A DNA stretch of 64,000 bases from Saprospira grandis (GCF_027594745.1 NZ_CP110854.1:1364001-1428000), one strand, 5' to 3'. Positions 44,412-52,898 are shown, numbered from the stretch's first letter. Program-made: numbers and translations. Notes: generated by a model from the letters alone, not told the origin.

Positions 44412-45818
44412 ATGAAAGTTGAACAGCTGTATACCGGATGCCTTGCACATGGCGCTTACTACATCGAATCTGAGGGCGAAGCCGCTATCATTGATCCTCT
44501 TCGCGAAACTGCTCCTTATATGGAAATGGCAGAAGAGCGTGGTGCAAAGATCAAGTACATCTTGGAAACTCACTTTCATGCCGACTTCGTTTCGGGACAT
44601 ATCGATTTAGCTAAGAAATCTGGCGCCCAAATCGTTTTTGGACCAACCGCTCAAACAGGTTACGACGCTTATGTAGCTAAAGATAACGAAGAGTTGAAAC
44701 TCGGAAAGTTGCGCATCAAAGTATTGCACACCCCCGGCCACACTCAAGAGTCTAGCTGCTTCCTCCTACTCAATGAAGAAGACGAACAACTGGCTATCTT
44801 TACTGGCGATACACTCTTCATTGGAGATGTTGGACGCCCTGACCTAGCCATCAAGTCTGATGTTACTATGGATGACTTGGCTGGTATGCTCTACGACTCT
44901 CTACACAACAAAATCATGCCTCTAAACGACGACCTCACTGTTTATCCTGGTCATGGCGCTGGTTCTGCTTGTGGTAAGAATATGTCTAAAGAAACTTATG
45001 CTACTTTGGGCAACCAAAAAGAATTCAACTACGCCCTTCAGCCTATGAGCCGCGAAGAGTTCATCGTAAAAGTAACTTCTGGTTTGGCTACGCCTCCTCA
45101 GTACTTTGGCCACAATGCCATGATGAACAAAGCTGGCTACAATAGCTTTGATGAGGCCCTCGCTCAAGGAACTACTCCTCTAGATGTAGCCGCCTTCAAA
45201 GCAGAAATGGCTAAAGGTACTCTCATCCTCGATACTCGCCACCAAGATACTTTCGAAAAAGGCTATATCGCAGGCGCTATCAATATCGGTCTCGACGGGA
45301 GCTTTGCCCCTTGGGTTGGCGCTATGATCGAAAACCTCAAACGTCCCATCTTGCTTATCGTTCAAGAAGGCCGTGAAGAAGAAGCCGTTACTCGCCTAGC
45401 CCGCGTTGGCTACGATAATGTTGTCGGTTTCCTAAAAGGAGGTATCGATGCTTGGACAGCCGCTGGCGAAGAAGTAACTATTGTAAATACAGTTTCTGCC
45501 ACCGCCCTTGCCGAAGCTATCGCTAAAGGCGATGACGTAAAAGTTATCGATGTTCGCAATGAAGGAGAGTTTATCTCTGAGCACTTGCTCGTAGCGACTA
45601 GCTACCCCCTAGCCGAAATGGCCAAAAAAGTAGAAGACCTTGACAAAAAAGCCACTTACTATGTACACTGTGCTGGTGGCTACCGCTCAATGATTGCTTC
45701 TGCCGTTCTACAAAATATGGGCTTCGAAAATATCATCAACGTAGCCGGTGGTTTCAAAGCTATTAGCGAAACCGACGCTCCTAAGAGTGACTACGTTTGC
45801 CCTTCTACCCTACTCTAG
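44412..45818 (+). CDS. Persulfide dioxygenase fused to two rhodanese domains
   Basis: A 468-residue protein. Residues 1-240 are a metallo-beta-lactamase-fold persulfide dioxygenase that oxidises glutathione- or other low-molecular-weight persulfides to sulfite. Metal ligands sit in ETHFHADFVSGH (His54, His56, Asp58, His63), TPGHT, FTGDTLFIGDVGRPD and VYPGHGAGS. Residues about 260-355 are a rhodanese domain without a catalytic Cys (LLIVQEGREE in the loop position). Residues 365-468 are a second rhodanese domain with the active Cys in YVHCAGGYRS. The gene starts at ATG 44412; upstream in-frame TTG starts are less likely. With the YeeE/YedE genes it forms a sulfur-handling locus. Codon usage suggests high expression. 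Confidence 0.92.
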   Translation: MKVEQLYTGCLAHGAYYIESEGEAAIIDPLRETAPYMEMAEERGAKIKYILETHFHADFVSGHIDLAKKSGAQIVFGPTAQTGYDAYVAKDNEELKLGKLRIKVLHTPGHTQESSCFLLLNEEDEQLAIFTGDTLFIGDVGRPDLAIKSDVTMDDLAGMLYDSLHNKIMPLNDDLTVYPGHGAGSACGKNMSKETYATLGNQKEFNYALQPMSREEFIVKVTSGLATPPQYFGHNAMMNKAGYNSFDEALAQGTTPLDVAAFKAEMAKGTLILDTRHQDTFEKGYIAGAINIGLDGSFAPWVGAMIENLKRPILLIVQEGREEEAVTRLARVGYDNVVGFLKGGIDAWTAAGEEVTIVNTVSATALAEAIAKGDDVKVIDVRNEGEFISEHLLVATSYPLAEMAKKVEDLDKKATYYVHCAGGYRSMIASAVLQNMGFENIINVAGGFKAISETDAPKSDYVCPSTLL

Positions 45819-45879
45819 ACAACACCCTTTAGAGTACACCCAATTAAAACAAGTCGATAGTCTTCTATCTTAATTAAAA

Positions 45880-45920
45880 TGCGCTAACCAGCTAGGGAGC
45901 TAGCTGGTTCAGCGCCTTTT
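45880..45920 (+). terminator. Terminator between persulfide gene and yeeE pair
   Basis: Stem GCGCTAACCAGCT / AGCTGGTTCAGCGC followed by CTTTTTC. It separates the dioxygenase from the transporter genes and would let some read-through set a ratio. Confidence 0.85.
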
Positions 45921-45942
45921 TCTACCTAAATTTCAATTCATC

Positions 45943-46548
45943 ATGTTCTTATTTGCGCAAGAAGTTACAGACATGTTGTCTCAACCTTGGCCTTGGTATG
46001 TCTCCGGGGCACTGATCGTTCTGGTTATGCAACTGCTCGTTTTTAACGGTAAATCATTTGGCGTTTCCGCTAGTATGCGCGCCGCCTGCTCTGCTATGGG
46101 CGCCGGCAAAAGCGTCTCTTTCTTCGATTTTGACTGGAAAGGTAGCCAGGGCTGGAATATGCTCTTCGTTATCGGTGCCGCTATCGGAGGTTTTATCTCT
46201 ATGCAGTTTCTCTCTGGCGATGAACCTATGGAACTAGGTGCCAAGACGATTGAGTACGTAGAAAGTATCGGTTTCTCTGCCCCCACAGCAACCAACGGAA
46301 AAACCGATCTCTTGCCCCAAGAAATTAATGATCCCAACTTTGTTTTCTCCGCTAAAGGCCTATTTATCCTGATCTTTGGTGGCCTACTGATCGGATTTGG
46401 CGCCCGCTATGCCGGCGGTTGTACCTCTGGACACGCTATTAGCGGCCTGTCTCAACTCCAAATCCCTTCTCTTATCGCTGTGATTGGCTTCTTTATCGGT
46501 GGCCTCACAATGACTTATTTTATCTTGCCTTTGCTATTTGGCGCCTAA
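45943..46548 (+). CDS. YeeE/YedE-family sulfur transporter, N-terminal half
   Basis: A 201-residue membrane protein with about five hydrophobic segments. The conserved motif GFGARYAGGCTSGHAISGLSQ carries the cysteine that passes thiosulfate or sulfide in the YeeE/YedE (TsuA-like) family. Single-chain YeeE proteins have two such halves. Here the second half is encoded by the next gene 13 bases downstream. Presence beside a persulfide dioxygenase supports import or export of reduced sulfur. Direction and exact substrate are not shown by sequence. Confidence 0.88.
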   Translation: MFLFAQEVTDMLSQPWPWYVSGALIVLVMQLLVFNGKSFGVSASMRAACSAMGAGKSVSFFDFDWKGSQGWNMLFVIGAAIGGFISMQFLSGDEPMELGAKTIEYVESIGFSAPTATNGKTDLLPQEINDPNFVFSAKGLFILIFGGLLIGFGARYAGGCTSGHAISGLSQLQIPSLIAVIGFFIGGLTMTYFILPLLFGA

Positions 46549-46561
46549 ATCTATCTACAAT

Positions 46562-46975
46562 ATGAAATTTGTAAAATATCTAGGTCTAGGCCTCCTCTTT
46601 GGCATGGTCATGACCAAATCTGAAGCAGTATCTTGGTACAGAATCCAAGAAATGTTCCTCTTCGATAATTTCCATATGTACGGTATCATCGGTACCGCCG
46701 TGGTACTCGGAATTATCACTACGGCCCTGATTAAAGCACTCAAGCTGCAAACCTTCAAGGGCGAAGAAATTAAGTTCCACCCCAAAAATATGTCTATTCC
46801 ACGCTACCTCATCGGTGGTATTATTTTCGGCCTCGGCTGGTCTATGACCGGCGCCTGCCCCGGCCCCATGTATACCCTACTAGGCCAAGGCTACTGGGCC
46901 GTACTCATCATTATCGCATCTGCTCTAGTCGGTACTTACCTTTATGGCGCCCTGCGTGCCAAATTACCGCACTAG
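46562..46975 (+). CDS. YeeE/YedE-family sulfur transporter, C-terminal half
   Basis: A 137-residue membrane protein with four hydrophobic segments. It matches the second half of YeeE/YedE proteins (DUF6691-like), with the Cys motif GWSMTGACPGPMYTLLGQG. I chose the ATG at 46562 over a TTG in the upstream gene. It follows the first half by 13 bases, so the two chains likely form one transporter. The stop is followed by about 90 bases ending in a T8 run (47067-47074) that may terminate. Confidence 0.87.
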   Translation: MKFVKYLGLGLLFGMVMTKSEAVSWYRIQEMFLFDNFHMYGIIGTAVVLGIITTALIKALKLQTFKGEEIKFHPKNMSIPRYLIGGIIFGLGWSMTGACPGPMYTLLGQGYWAVLIIIASALVGTYLYGALRAKLPH

Positions 46976-47130
46976 TCCGCATAAATTTTAGCTAGTTGTT
47001 TGGACCGGACGACTAGTCTAGGAGGGGAAATCGGTCTGGCTCAGCTTCTTTTATAGAGACTGGGCCTTTTTTTTGCCCATTCCCCTAAACTTTTGCCTCA
47101 AAAGTTCCTTAACTTTGACAAGATTACATC

Positions 47131-47397
47131 CACTTTAGGGGTGTTTAGTTTTTATTTGGGGCCTCCCGCCTTCGGCGGGCGGTTACTCCCTTTGGTCGTC
47201 GAACTGCGGCCTAAAGGCCTTATTGTCGTTCCGGGGCTCGCTCTCTGCTCGGCCCTTCAGCGCTTACAGCGCTTCGGTCTGGCCTACGGCCCCCCCTCCA
47301 CATCGCTAGGCCAATAACGCCTAGCCATTAAGCAAAAACTAAACTGAGAATAGACCCTTATCACCTGATGCAGCTCGTACTGCCGTAGGGAAAAGTG
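47131..47397 (+). promoter_or_regulatory. TPP riboswitch with repeat in P3 loop
   Basis: A THI element controlling the thiamine operon. P1 is CACTTT (47131-47136) with AAAGTG (47392-47397). P2 is AGGG (47137-47140) with CCCT (47355-47358). P3 is GTTTAGTTTTT (47143-47153) with AAAAACTAAAC (47334-47344). The invariant CTGAGA is at 47344-47349, ACCTGAT at 47363-47369, P5 hairpin GCAG / CTGC, and CGTAGGGAA at 47384-47392. All conserved parts are there, but the P3 loop is 180 bases and consists of a type A repeat element. The thiS ATG is 65 bases after the aptamer. Family match is from known THI-box sequence. Confidence 0.93.
47158..47325 (+). repeat. Type A repeat inside TPP riboswitch
   Basis: GGGGCCTCCCGCCTTCGGCG, a nested TCGAACTGCGGCC module, GGGGCTCGCTCTCTGCTCGGCC, GGTCTGGCCTACGGCC, then CCCCTCCACATCGCTAGGCC and a small hairpin GCTAGGC / GCCTAGC. 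Bounded by the two P3 strands of the riboswitch. Confidence 0.88.
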
Positions 47398-47462
47398 CCG
47401 TCCTCTCGCTTCAGGATAGCCATACCTATGCCATCAAAGAGCCGCCTAAGCTCCTCTCATCT

Positions 47463-47678
47463 ATGCCAAACGCTATCCAAATTTTCCTCAATGGCCAAGC
47501 CATGAGCTGCCCCCAAAATTATAGCCTCTTCCAACTCCTCCAACAATTAAAGAAAGAGGAAGAAGGCGGCCTAGCCCTGGCCCTCAACCAAGAGGTCATT
47601 CCCAAAGCCCTCTGGGCCAACACTTTCCTTAAAAATCAAGACCAAGTTTTACTCATTACGGCTACCCAAGGCGGTTAG
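47463..47678 (+). CDS. thiS: Sulfur carrier protein ThiS
   Basis: A 71-residue ubiquitin-like protein ending in the required Gly-Gly (LLITATQGG), which is adenylated and thiocarboxylated to donate sulfur to the thiazole. The fold pattern IQIFLNGQAMSC, LALALNQEVIPKALW, LKNQDQVLLITATQGG is typical. It is the first gene after the TPP riboswitch. thiC follows with a 31-base gap. No ThiF adenylyltransferase is seen in this window. Confidence 0.93.
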   Translation: MPNAIQIFLNGQAMSCPQNYSLFQLLQQLKKEEEGGLALALNQEVIPKALWANTFLKNQDQVLLITATQGG

Positions 47679-47709
47679 CCCCAATTTGCTATGCAAAAAA
47701 TTATATATC

Positions 47710-49581
47710 ATGAGAAAAGATAAATTGCCTCAGCAGGAAGGAATTACCAGAACCCCCTTCCCTAGCTCTAAGAAAATTTATGTTCCCGGCCGTATCCACC
47801 CTCAAATTAAGGTGGCCATGAGAGAAATTAGCCTCTCGCCTACCAAGATTCAAGCTACCGGCGAACTAGAAGAAAATCCCCCCGTTACGGTCTATGATAC
47901 TAGCGGCCCCTATACCGACCCAAATGTAGATATCGATATCAATAAAGGCCTAGAGCCCCTCCGCCAACAATGGATTCTCGACCGCCAAGATGTAGAGGAA
48001 CTAGAGGGCATTTCTTCTAATTATGGCCAAGAACGCCTCGCTAAAAGCGATATCGACTGGCTCCGGTTTCCCAATCTGCGCAAACCGCTCCGCGCCAAAA
48101 AAGGCCAGAACGTTTCGCAAATGCACTACGCCAAAAAAGGAATCATCACTCCAGAAATGGAGTATATCGCTATCCGCGAAAACCAAAGAAGAGCCGAACT
48201 AATGCAGCAAGGGATCGACTTTGGCCAACAACATCCCGGACATAGCTTTGGCGCTAATATTCCTCAAGGCTTTATTACCCCAGAATTTGTCCGTGAAGAG
48301 GTGGCCCGCGGCCGTGCCGTTATCCCCTCTAATATCAATCACCCCGAATCAGAACCCATGATTATTGGCCGCAATTTCTTGGTCAAAATCAACGCAAATA
48401 TCGGTAACTCTGCCGTAACCTCTAGCATCGCAGAGGAAGTAGAAAAAGCCGTTTGGGCCTGCCGCTGGGGTGCCGATACGATTATGGACCTCTCTACAGG
48501 CCAAAATATTCACGAAACCCGCGAATGGATTCTCCGTAACTCTCCCGTGCCTATCGGGACCGTGCCCATCTACCAAGCGCTAGAAAAAGTTAATGGCGTT
48601 GCCGAAGACCTGACTTGGGAAATCTTTAGAGATACCCTCATCGAACAGGCCGAACAGGGCGTAGATTATTTTACCATCCATGCCGGTGTCCGCCTCGCTT
48701 ATATTCACCTCACCGCCAAAAGAGTAACGGGTATCGTTTCTCGTGGCGGCTCCATTATGGCCAAATGGTGCCTGGCCCACCATAAAGAGAATTTCCTCTA
48801 CACCCACTTTGAGGATATCTGCGAAATTATGAAGGCTTATGATGTGGCCTTCTCTCTAGGCGATGGCCTCCGCCCCGGCTCTATTGCCGATGCCAATGAT
48901 GAAGCCCAATTTGCTGAGCTAGAAACCCTTGGCGAATTGACCAAAATTGCCTGGAAACATGATGTACAAACCATCATTGAAGGGCCCGGCCATATTCCTA
49001 TGCACATGATTAAGGAGAATATGGACAAACAGCTCAAGCATTGCGGCGAAGCGCCTTTCTATACCCTTGGCCCATTGACTACCGATATTGCTCCCGGTTA
49101 CGATCATATTACCTCAGGCATCGGTGCCGCCATGATTGGCTGGTACGGTACGGCCATGCTTTGTTATGTGACGCCCAAAGAACATTTGGGCCTTCCTAAT
49201 AAAGAAGACGTAAAAACAGGAGTAGTCACTTATAAGTTAGCGGCCCATGCTGCCGATTTGGCCAAAGGACATCCCGGCGCACAATATCGCGATGATGCCC
49301 TAAGCAAAGCCCGCTTCGAGTTCCGTTGGTATGACCAATTCAACCTTTCGCTAGATCCTGATACCGCCCGCGCTTATCATGATGAAACCCTACCCGCAGA
49401 AGGCGCCAAAATTGCCCACTTCTGCTCGATGTGTGGTCCAAAATTCTGCTCGATGAAAATTACGCAGGAGGTCCGAGACTATGCCGCTGGCCTAGACGAA
49501 GACGCCCAAACCGCCCTAGAAAAAGGAATGGCCGAAAAATCAGAGGAATTCTTGAATAAAGGCAGTAAAATCTACCACTAG
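47710..49581 (+). CDS. thiC: Phosphomethylpyrimidine synthase ThiC
   Basis: Radical-SAM enzyme that rearranges aminoimidazole ribotide to hydroxymethylpyrimidine phosphate. It is 623 residues, the usual full length including the N-terminal domain. The 4Fe-4S motif is at the C-terminus (CSMCGPKFCSM, Cys-x2-Cys-x4-Cys). Other conserved blocks are SRGGSIMAKWCLAHHKENFLY, SLGDGLRPGSIADAND, EGPGHIPMH and LGPLTTDIAPGYDHI. I chose the ATG at 47710 (MRKDKLPQQEG); a TTG at 47686 is less likely. It is second in the riboswitch-controlled operon. Confidence 0.96.
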   Translation: MRKDKLPQQEGITRTPFPSSKKIYVPGRIHPQIKVAMREISLSPTKIQATGELEENPPVTVYDTSGPYTDPNVDIDINKGLEPLRQQWILDRQDVEELEGISSNYGQERLAKSDIDWLRFPNLRKPLRAKKGQNVSQMHYAKKGIITPEMEYIAIRENQRRAELMQQGIDFGQQHPGHSFGANIPQGFITPEFVREEVARGRAVIPSNINHPESEPMIIGRNFLVKINANIGNSAVTSSIAEEVEKAVWACRWGADTIMDLSTGQNIHETREWILRNSPVPIGTVPIYQALEKVNGVAEDLTWEIFRDTLIEQAEQGVDYFTIHAGVRLAYIHLTAKRVTGIVSRGGSIMAKWCLAHHKENFLYTHFEDICEIMKAYDVAFSLGDGLRPGSIADANDEAQFAELETLGELTKIAWKHDVQTIIEGPGHIPMHMIKENMDKQLKHCGEAPFYTLGPLTTDIAPGYDHITSGIGAAMIGWYGTAMLCYVTPKEHLGLPNKEDVKTGVVTYKLAAHAADLAKGHPGAQYRDDALSKARFEFRWYDQFNLSLDPDTARAYHDETLPAEGAKIAHFCSMCGPKFCSMKITQEVRDYAAGLDEDAQTALEKGMAEKSEEFLNKGSKIYH

Positions 49582-49614
49582 AGATAGCTCCCCGCCCCTA
49601 CTGCGGGCCTCGCC

Positions 49615-49759
49615 CGCAGAAAAGGAGCGCAGCGACTGGCTGAGGGATGGTAGGCAGTGCGGCGCAGCCGCAGACCAAGGCAGCTTTGCTGCCGCAGGGC
49701 CGAGCAGACTTGCGAGCTGCCGAACAGCCCGACCCAGCCGAAGGCTGGGGCAGCCCCAA
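49615..49759 (-). repeat. Type B repeat between thiC and tenI/thiE
   Basis: On the minus strand: GGGGCTGCCCCAGCC, GGGTCGGGCTGTTCGGCAGC, TCGCAAGTCTGCTCGGCC, TGGTCTGCGGC, CACTGCCTACCATCCCTCAGCC. It splits the thiamine operon in its antisense orientation, inside what should be a single transcript. Confidence 0.85.
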
Positions 49760-49819
49760 ATTATTCATCTAATTGTTAAAGGCCTCTACATGGGGCCTTT
49801 GGCTTTTGAAATAGCAAAA

Positions 49820-50446
49820 ATGAAGATCAGATTATTGACACATCCCGAGCTCTTGACGGATGAAATACAACTTATCAATGCCCTTTTTGCCGAGGGCTTG
49901 GCCTGCCTCAATTTGCGTAAACCCAATTTTACGGCCCAGCAATATGAGGACTTTCTGGCCCAGATTGATGCCCAATATCACCCCAAAATTATTTTGCACG
50001 ACCACTATAAACTCTGCGATAAGTATAAAGTGCAGGGGATTCATTTGGGCGAGGCCCACCGCCGCAGCTATAGCCCCGAAGCCCTCTTGGCGCTCCGCCA
50101 AAAGCTCCAAAAAGCAGGCTTGGCCCTAGGCTCCTCGGTGCATGAACGCGCTACTTTAGACGAATTGGCCCCCAATCATTTCGATTATATTTTTGTGAGT
50201 CCCGTCTTTAGCTCTATCTCTAAGCAAGGTTATGGCCCCAAAGAAGATTGGACGATTAGCGGCTACAAGGCGCAATATGATTTTAGCCTTGTAGGCTTAG
50301 GCGGCATTGATTTGGACAGCCTGGGCGCCGCTGCCGAAAAAGGCTTTGAAGAAGTAGGTGCCCTAGGCTCTGTTTGGCTCAAAGGCGAGGCCGCCCCCGC
50401 CTATTTTGCTAAAATGCTCGCAGCATGTCAGGCCCTTTTGTCTTAA
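49820..50446 (+). CDS. TenI/ThiE-like thiamine-phosphate synthase homologue
   Basis: A 208-residue TIM-barrel protein of the ThiE/TenI superfamily. Conserved blocks are LNLRKP, KIILHDHYKLCDKYKVQGIHLGE, FDYIFVSPVFSSISKQGYGP and VGLGGIDLDS. It lacks the ThiE pyrophosphate-binding GPxxxTxTK motif and has DHYKL where ThiE has NDRxDVA. It is therefore more likely TenI-type thiazole tautomerase, or a divergent ThiE. A real ThiE is two genes downstream. I chose the ATG at 49820 (MKIRLLTHPE). Its end overlaps thiD by 22 bases. Confidence 0.82.
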   Translation: MKIRLLTHPELLTDEIQLINALFAEGLACLNLRKPNFTAQQYEDFLAQIDAQYHPKIILHDHYKLCDKYKVQGIHLGEAHRRSYSPEALLALRQKLQKAGLALGSSVHERATLDELAPNHFDYIFVSPVFSSISKQGYGPKEDWTISGYKAQYDFSLVGLGGIDLDSLGAAAEKGFEEVGALGSVWLKGEAAPAYFAKMLAACQALLS

Positions 50447-51186
50447 GTATTGCGGGTTTTGATCCCTCTGCGGGGGCGGGCCTTTTGGCCGATATCAAAA
50501 CCTTTGAACAGCTGGGCGTCTATGGCCTCTCGATTTGTAGCGCCCAAAGCATACAACGGCCCGGCTGCTTTGCCGATTTGCGCTGGACCGATGCCGATTG
50601 GGTGGAGCGACAACTGGCCTTTTTGCTGCAAAGCTATACGCCCAAGGCCGTAAAAATCGGCATTATTGGAGATTTGGCCCTTTTGGGTCGCCTTTTGGAC
50701 CAACTAGCGGCCTTGGCCGCTCCGCCTCTAGTGGTTTGGGACCCCGTGCTTAGCGCCTCTGCGGGTTTTGACTTTCAGCAGGCCGATGCTTTTGAGGACC
50801 TCAAAGCACTGATTGAGCGAGTGGATGTTTTTATGCCCAATCGCCAAGAGCTAGAGCGCCTTTGGCCCAAGCAATCGCCCTTGGCCGTGGCCCAAACGAT
50901 TAGCCAGCAAACGGCTTTATTGCTCAAAGGGGGACATGATCCCCAACTTAAGGGATTGGACCAACTCTTTTTGGCGGGCGAGCTAGCCGCTCAATGGCCC
51001 CCAAAAATGATTGCGCCCTATGATAAGCATGGAACAGGTTGCGTGCTTTCCTCTGCCCTAACCGCCTTTTTGGCCCTAGGGCAGCCCCTAACCACAGCCT
51101 TTGGAAAAGCCAAAGACTACAACCTTCAATTTATGAACAGCCAGCCCTCTCTGCTCGGTTGGCACAGGAGCTATCAAGATGAGTAA
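50425..51186 (+). CDS. thiD: Hydroxymethylpyrimidine (phosphate) kinase ThiD
   Basis: Ribokinase-fold enzyme that phosphorylates HMP-phosphate to HMP-pyrophosphate. Start motif LSIAGFDPSAGAGLLADIKTF and the C-terminal anion-hole motif YDKHGTGCVLSSALTAFLA are diagnostic, with the usual 253-residue length. No fused ThiE domain. It overlaps the upstream gene by 22 bases and the downstream thiE by 8 bases, showing tight coupling in the thi operon. Confidence 0.94.
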   Translation: MSGPFVLSIAGFDPSAGAGLLADIKTFEQLGVYGLSICSAQSIQRPGCFADLRWTDADWVERQLAFLLQSYTPKAVKIGIIGDLALLGRLLDQLAALAAPPLVVWDPVLSASAGFDFQQADAFEDLKALIERVDVFMPNRQELERLWPKQSPLAVAQTISQQTALLLKGGHDPQLKGLDQLFLAGELAAQWPPKMIAPYDKHGTGCVLSSALTAFLALGQPLTTAFGKAKDYNLQFMNSQPSLLGWHRSYQDE

Positions 51187-51835
51187 AAAAGAAATTGCCG
51201 CCTTACAATATGTGAGTAGCGGGCAGCGAATACAAGAACATCTGGACCAAATTGCAGATTTTTTGGCCGCAGGTGGCCGCTGGGTTCAACTTCGCCTCAA
51301 AGAAGTGAGTACCGCCGATTATTTGGCTGCTGGAAAAACCGCCCGCGCCCTTTGCGATCAGCATCAGGCCCAACTCATTATTAATGACCAAATTGAGGTG
51401 GCCCAAGCTGTTGCCGCCGATGGCCTGCACCTAGGCCGTAGCGATATGCCCTTGGAGGAAGCTAGAGCCATACTGGGCCCAGATTTTATTTTGGGCGGCA
51501 CCGCCAATAGCTGGGAAGATATTCGGGAAGTTTATTTGGCTGGAGCCGATTATATTGGGCTGGGCCCCTTCCGATTTACGCCCACCAAAAAGAAATTAAG
51601 CCCTATTTTGGGCATGAAAGGCTATCGCGAACGGCTGCAACAACTAGAGCGCAAAGGCTGGGAGATTCCCGTTGTCGGCATTGGCGGCATTAAACTAGCC
51701 GATATAGAAGGCTTATTGCGGACCGGCCTGCATGGGGTGGCCCTTTCTGGCCTAATTAACCAAACGACAGACAAAAAGACCCTAATCAAAACAATTTATC
51801 AACTTTTGGAAATGGCCCCTAGCGGGTATAAATGA
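51179..51835 (+). CDS. thiE: Thiamine-phosphate synthase ThiE
   Basis: Joins HMP-pyrophosphate to thiazole phosphate. Blocks: GGRWVQLRLKE, QLIINDQIEVAQAVAADGLHLGRSD, ADYIGLGPFRFTPTKKK (pyrophosphate loop) and VVGIGGIKLAD. Length 218 residues, as expected. It overlaps thiD by 8 bases and thiG by 4 bases (ATGA). Compared with the tenI-like gene it retains the GP-T-TK pattern, so this copy is the likely functional synthase. Confidence 0.93.
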   Translation: MSKKEIAALQYVSSGQRIQEHLDQIADFLAAGGRWVQLRLKEVSTADYLAAGKTARALCDQHQAQLIINDQIEVAQAVAADGLHLGRSDMPLEEARAILGPDFILGGTANSWEDIREVYLAGADYIGLGPFRFTPTKKKLSPILGMKGYRERLQQLERKGWEIPVVGIGGIKLADIEGLLRTGLHGVALSGLINQTTDKKTLIKTIYQLLEMAPSGYK

Positions 51836-52614
51836 AGATAGGCATGGATACATTAAAAATTGCCGATAAGGAATTTAACTCAAGATTATTTACGGGCACA
51901 GGCAAGTTTGCCTCTTCTGCCCTGATGCGGGAGGCCCTTTTGGCTTCTGGTTCGGAGCTGGTCACGGTGGCCCTCAAACGGATGAATGTGGAGAAATCGG
52001 AGGACCCTATTGTGGACCAACTTGATGCGCCGCACATCCATCTTTTGCCGAATACCTCTGGCGCACGCACGGCCGAGGAGGCCGTTTTTGCGGCCCAATT
52101 GGCTAGAGAGGCCCTAGGGACCAACTGGTTGAAACTCGAAATTCACCCCGATCCCAAATACTTGATGCCCGATCCCATCGAGACCCTCAAAGCCGCCGAA
52201 AAGCTCGTCAAATTGGGCTTTGTAGTCCTGCCCTACATCCATGCTGACCCTGTGCTTTGCAAGCGCTTGGAAGAGGTGGGCGTGGCTGCCGTCATGCCTT
52301 TGGGCTCGCCCATTGGGAGCAATAAAGGCCTGAAAACCCTTGATTTTCTAGAGATTATCATTGAGCAAAGCCAGCTGCCTGTGGTGGTAGATGCGGGCAT
52401 CGGTAGCCCTTCTGATGCGGCCAAAGCCCTAGAAATGGGGGCCGATGCGGTCTTGGTCAATACGGCTATTGCGGCCGCTCAGGACCCGGTAGAAATGGCC
52501 AAAGCCTTTAAATTGGGCGTTATGGCGGGGCGCATGGCCTTTGAGGCCCGCCTAGCCGAGCAGCGCATGGGGGCCGAGGCCAGCAGTCCCTTGACCTCCT
52601 TCCTTGGCGATTAA
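51832..52614 (+). CDS. thiG: Thiazole synthase ThiG
   Basis: Builds the thiazole phosphate from DXP, ThiS-thiocarboxylate and dehydroglycine. 260 residues, TIM barrel. The Schiff-base Lys is in LKLEIHPDPKYLMPD. FNSRLFTGTGKFAS, LPNTSGARTAEEA, VMPLGSPIGSNKG and VVVDAGIGSPSDAA are conserved. The ATG overlaps the thiE stop by 4 bases. No dehydroglycine enzyme (thiH or thiO) follows in this window; the operon appears to end here. Confidence 0.95.
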   Translation: MKIGMDTLKIADKEFNSRLFTGTGKFASSALMREALLASGSELVTVALKRMNVEKSEDPIVDQLDAPHIHLLPNTSGARTAEEAVFAAQLAREALGTNWLKLEIHPDPKYLMPDPIETLKAAEKLVKLGFVVLPYIHADPVLCKRLEEVGVAAVMPLGSPIGSNKGLKTLDFLEIIIEQSQLPVVVDAGIGSPSDAAKALEMGADAVLVNTAIAAAQDPVEMAKAFKLGVMAGRMAFEARLAEQRMGAEASSPLTSFLGD

Positions 52615-52681
52615 GCGCCCATCAACAACATTTAGCAAGCCCTACTATTCTTGGATAGTGGGGCTTTTCTTATTGATTTTT

Positions 52682-52803
52682 TGGGGCCTGCCGCCTTTGG
52701 CGGCCGGGCCCTTTCAGGGCTCGCAGGTCTGCTCGGCCCTTCAGCCCTTCGGGCTTCGGTCTGGCCTGACGGCCACCCTTTCAGGCCCCTAGGCCGTTTG
52801 CGG
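52682..52803 (+). repeat. Type A repeat after thiG
   Basis: T-run, GGGGCCTGCCGCCTTTGGCGG, CAGGGCTCGCAGGTCTGCTC, GGTCTGGCCTGACGGCC, CACCCTTTCAGGCCCCTAGGCC. Sense to thiG. It opens a 1013-base interval (52615-53627) with no gene, whose other contents are listed separately. Confidence 0.86.
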
Positions 52804-52842
52804 CGGCTTCGCCGCCTGCTAGCTCCTATATGATATGGATAC

Positions 52843-52862
52843 CTCTGGGTTAAAACCCACAG
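52843..52862. repeat. GGTTNAAACC hairpin variant
   Basis: CTCTGGGTTAAAACCCACAG; one mismatch in the stem. Same core as 4283-4306. Confidence 0.6.
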
Positions 52863-52898
52863 CAACCAAAGCGGCTATACTAGGCGCAATAAAAATGA

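Noticed and set aside
47067..47074. Clean terminator after the YeeE/YedE pair
   Set aside because: There is a T8 run, but I could not find a convincing stem directly before it.
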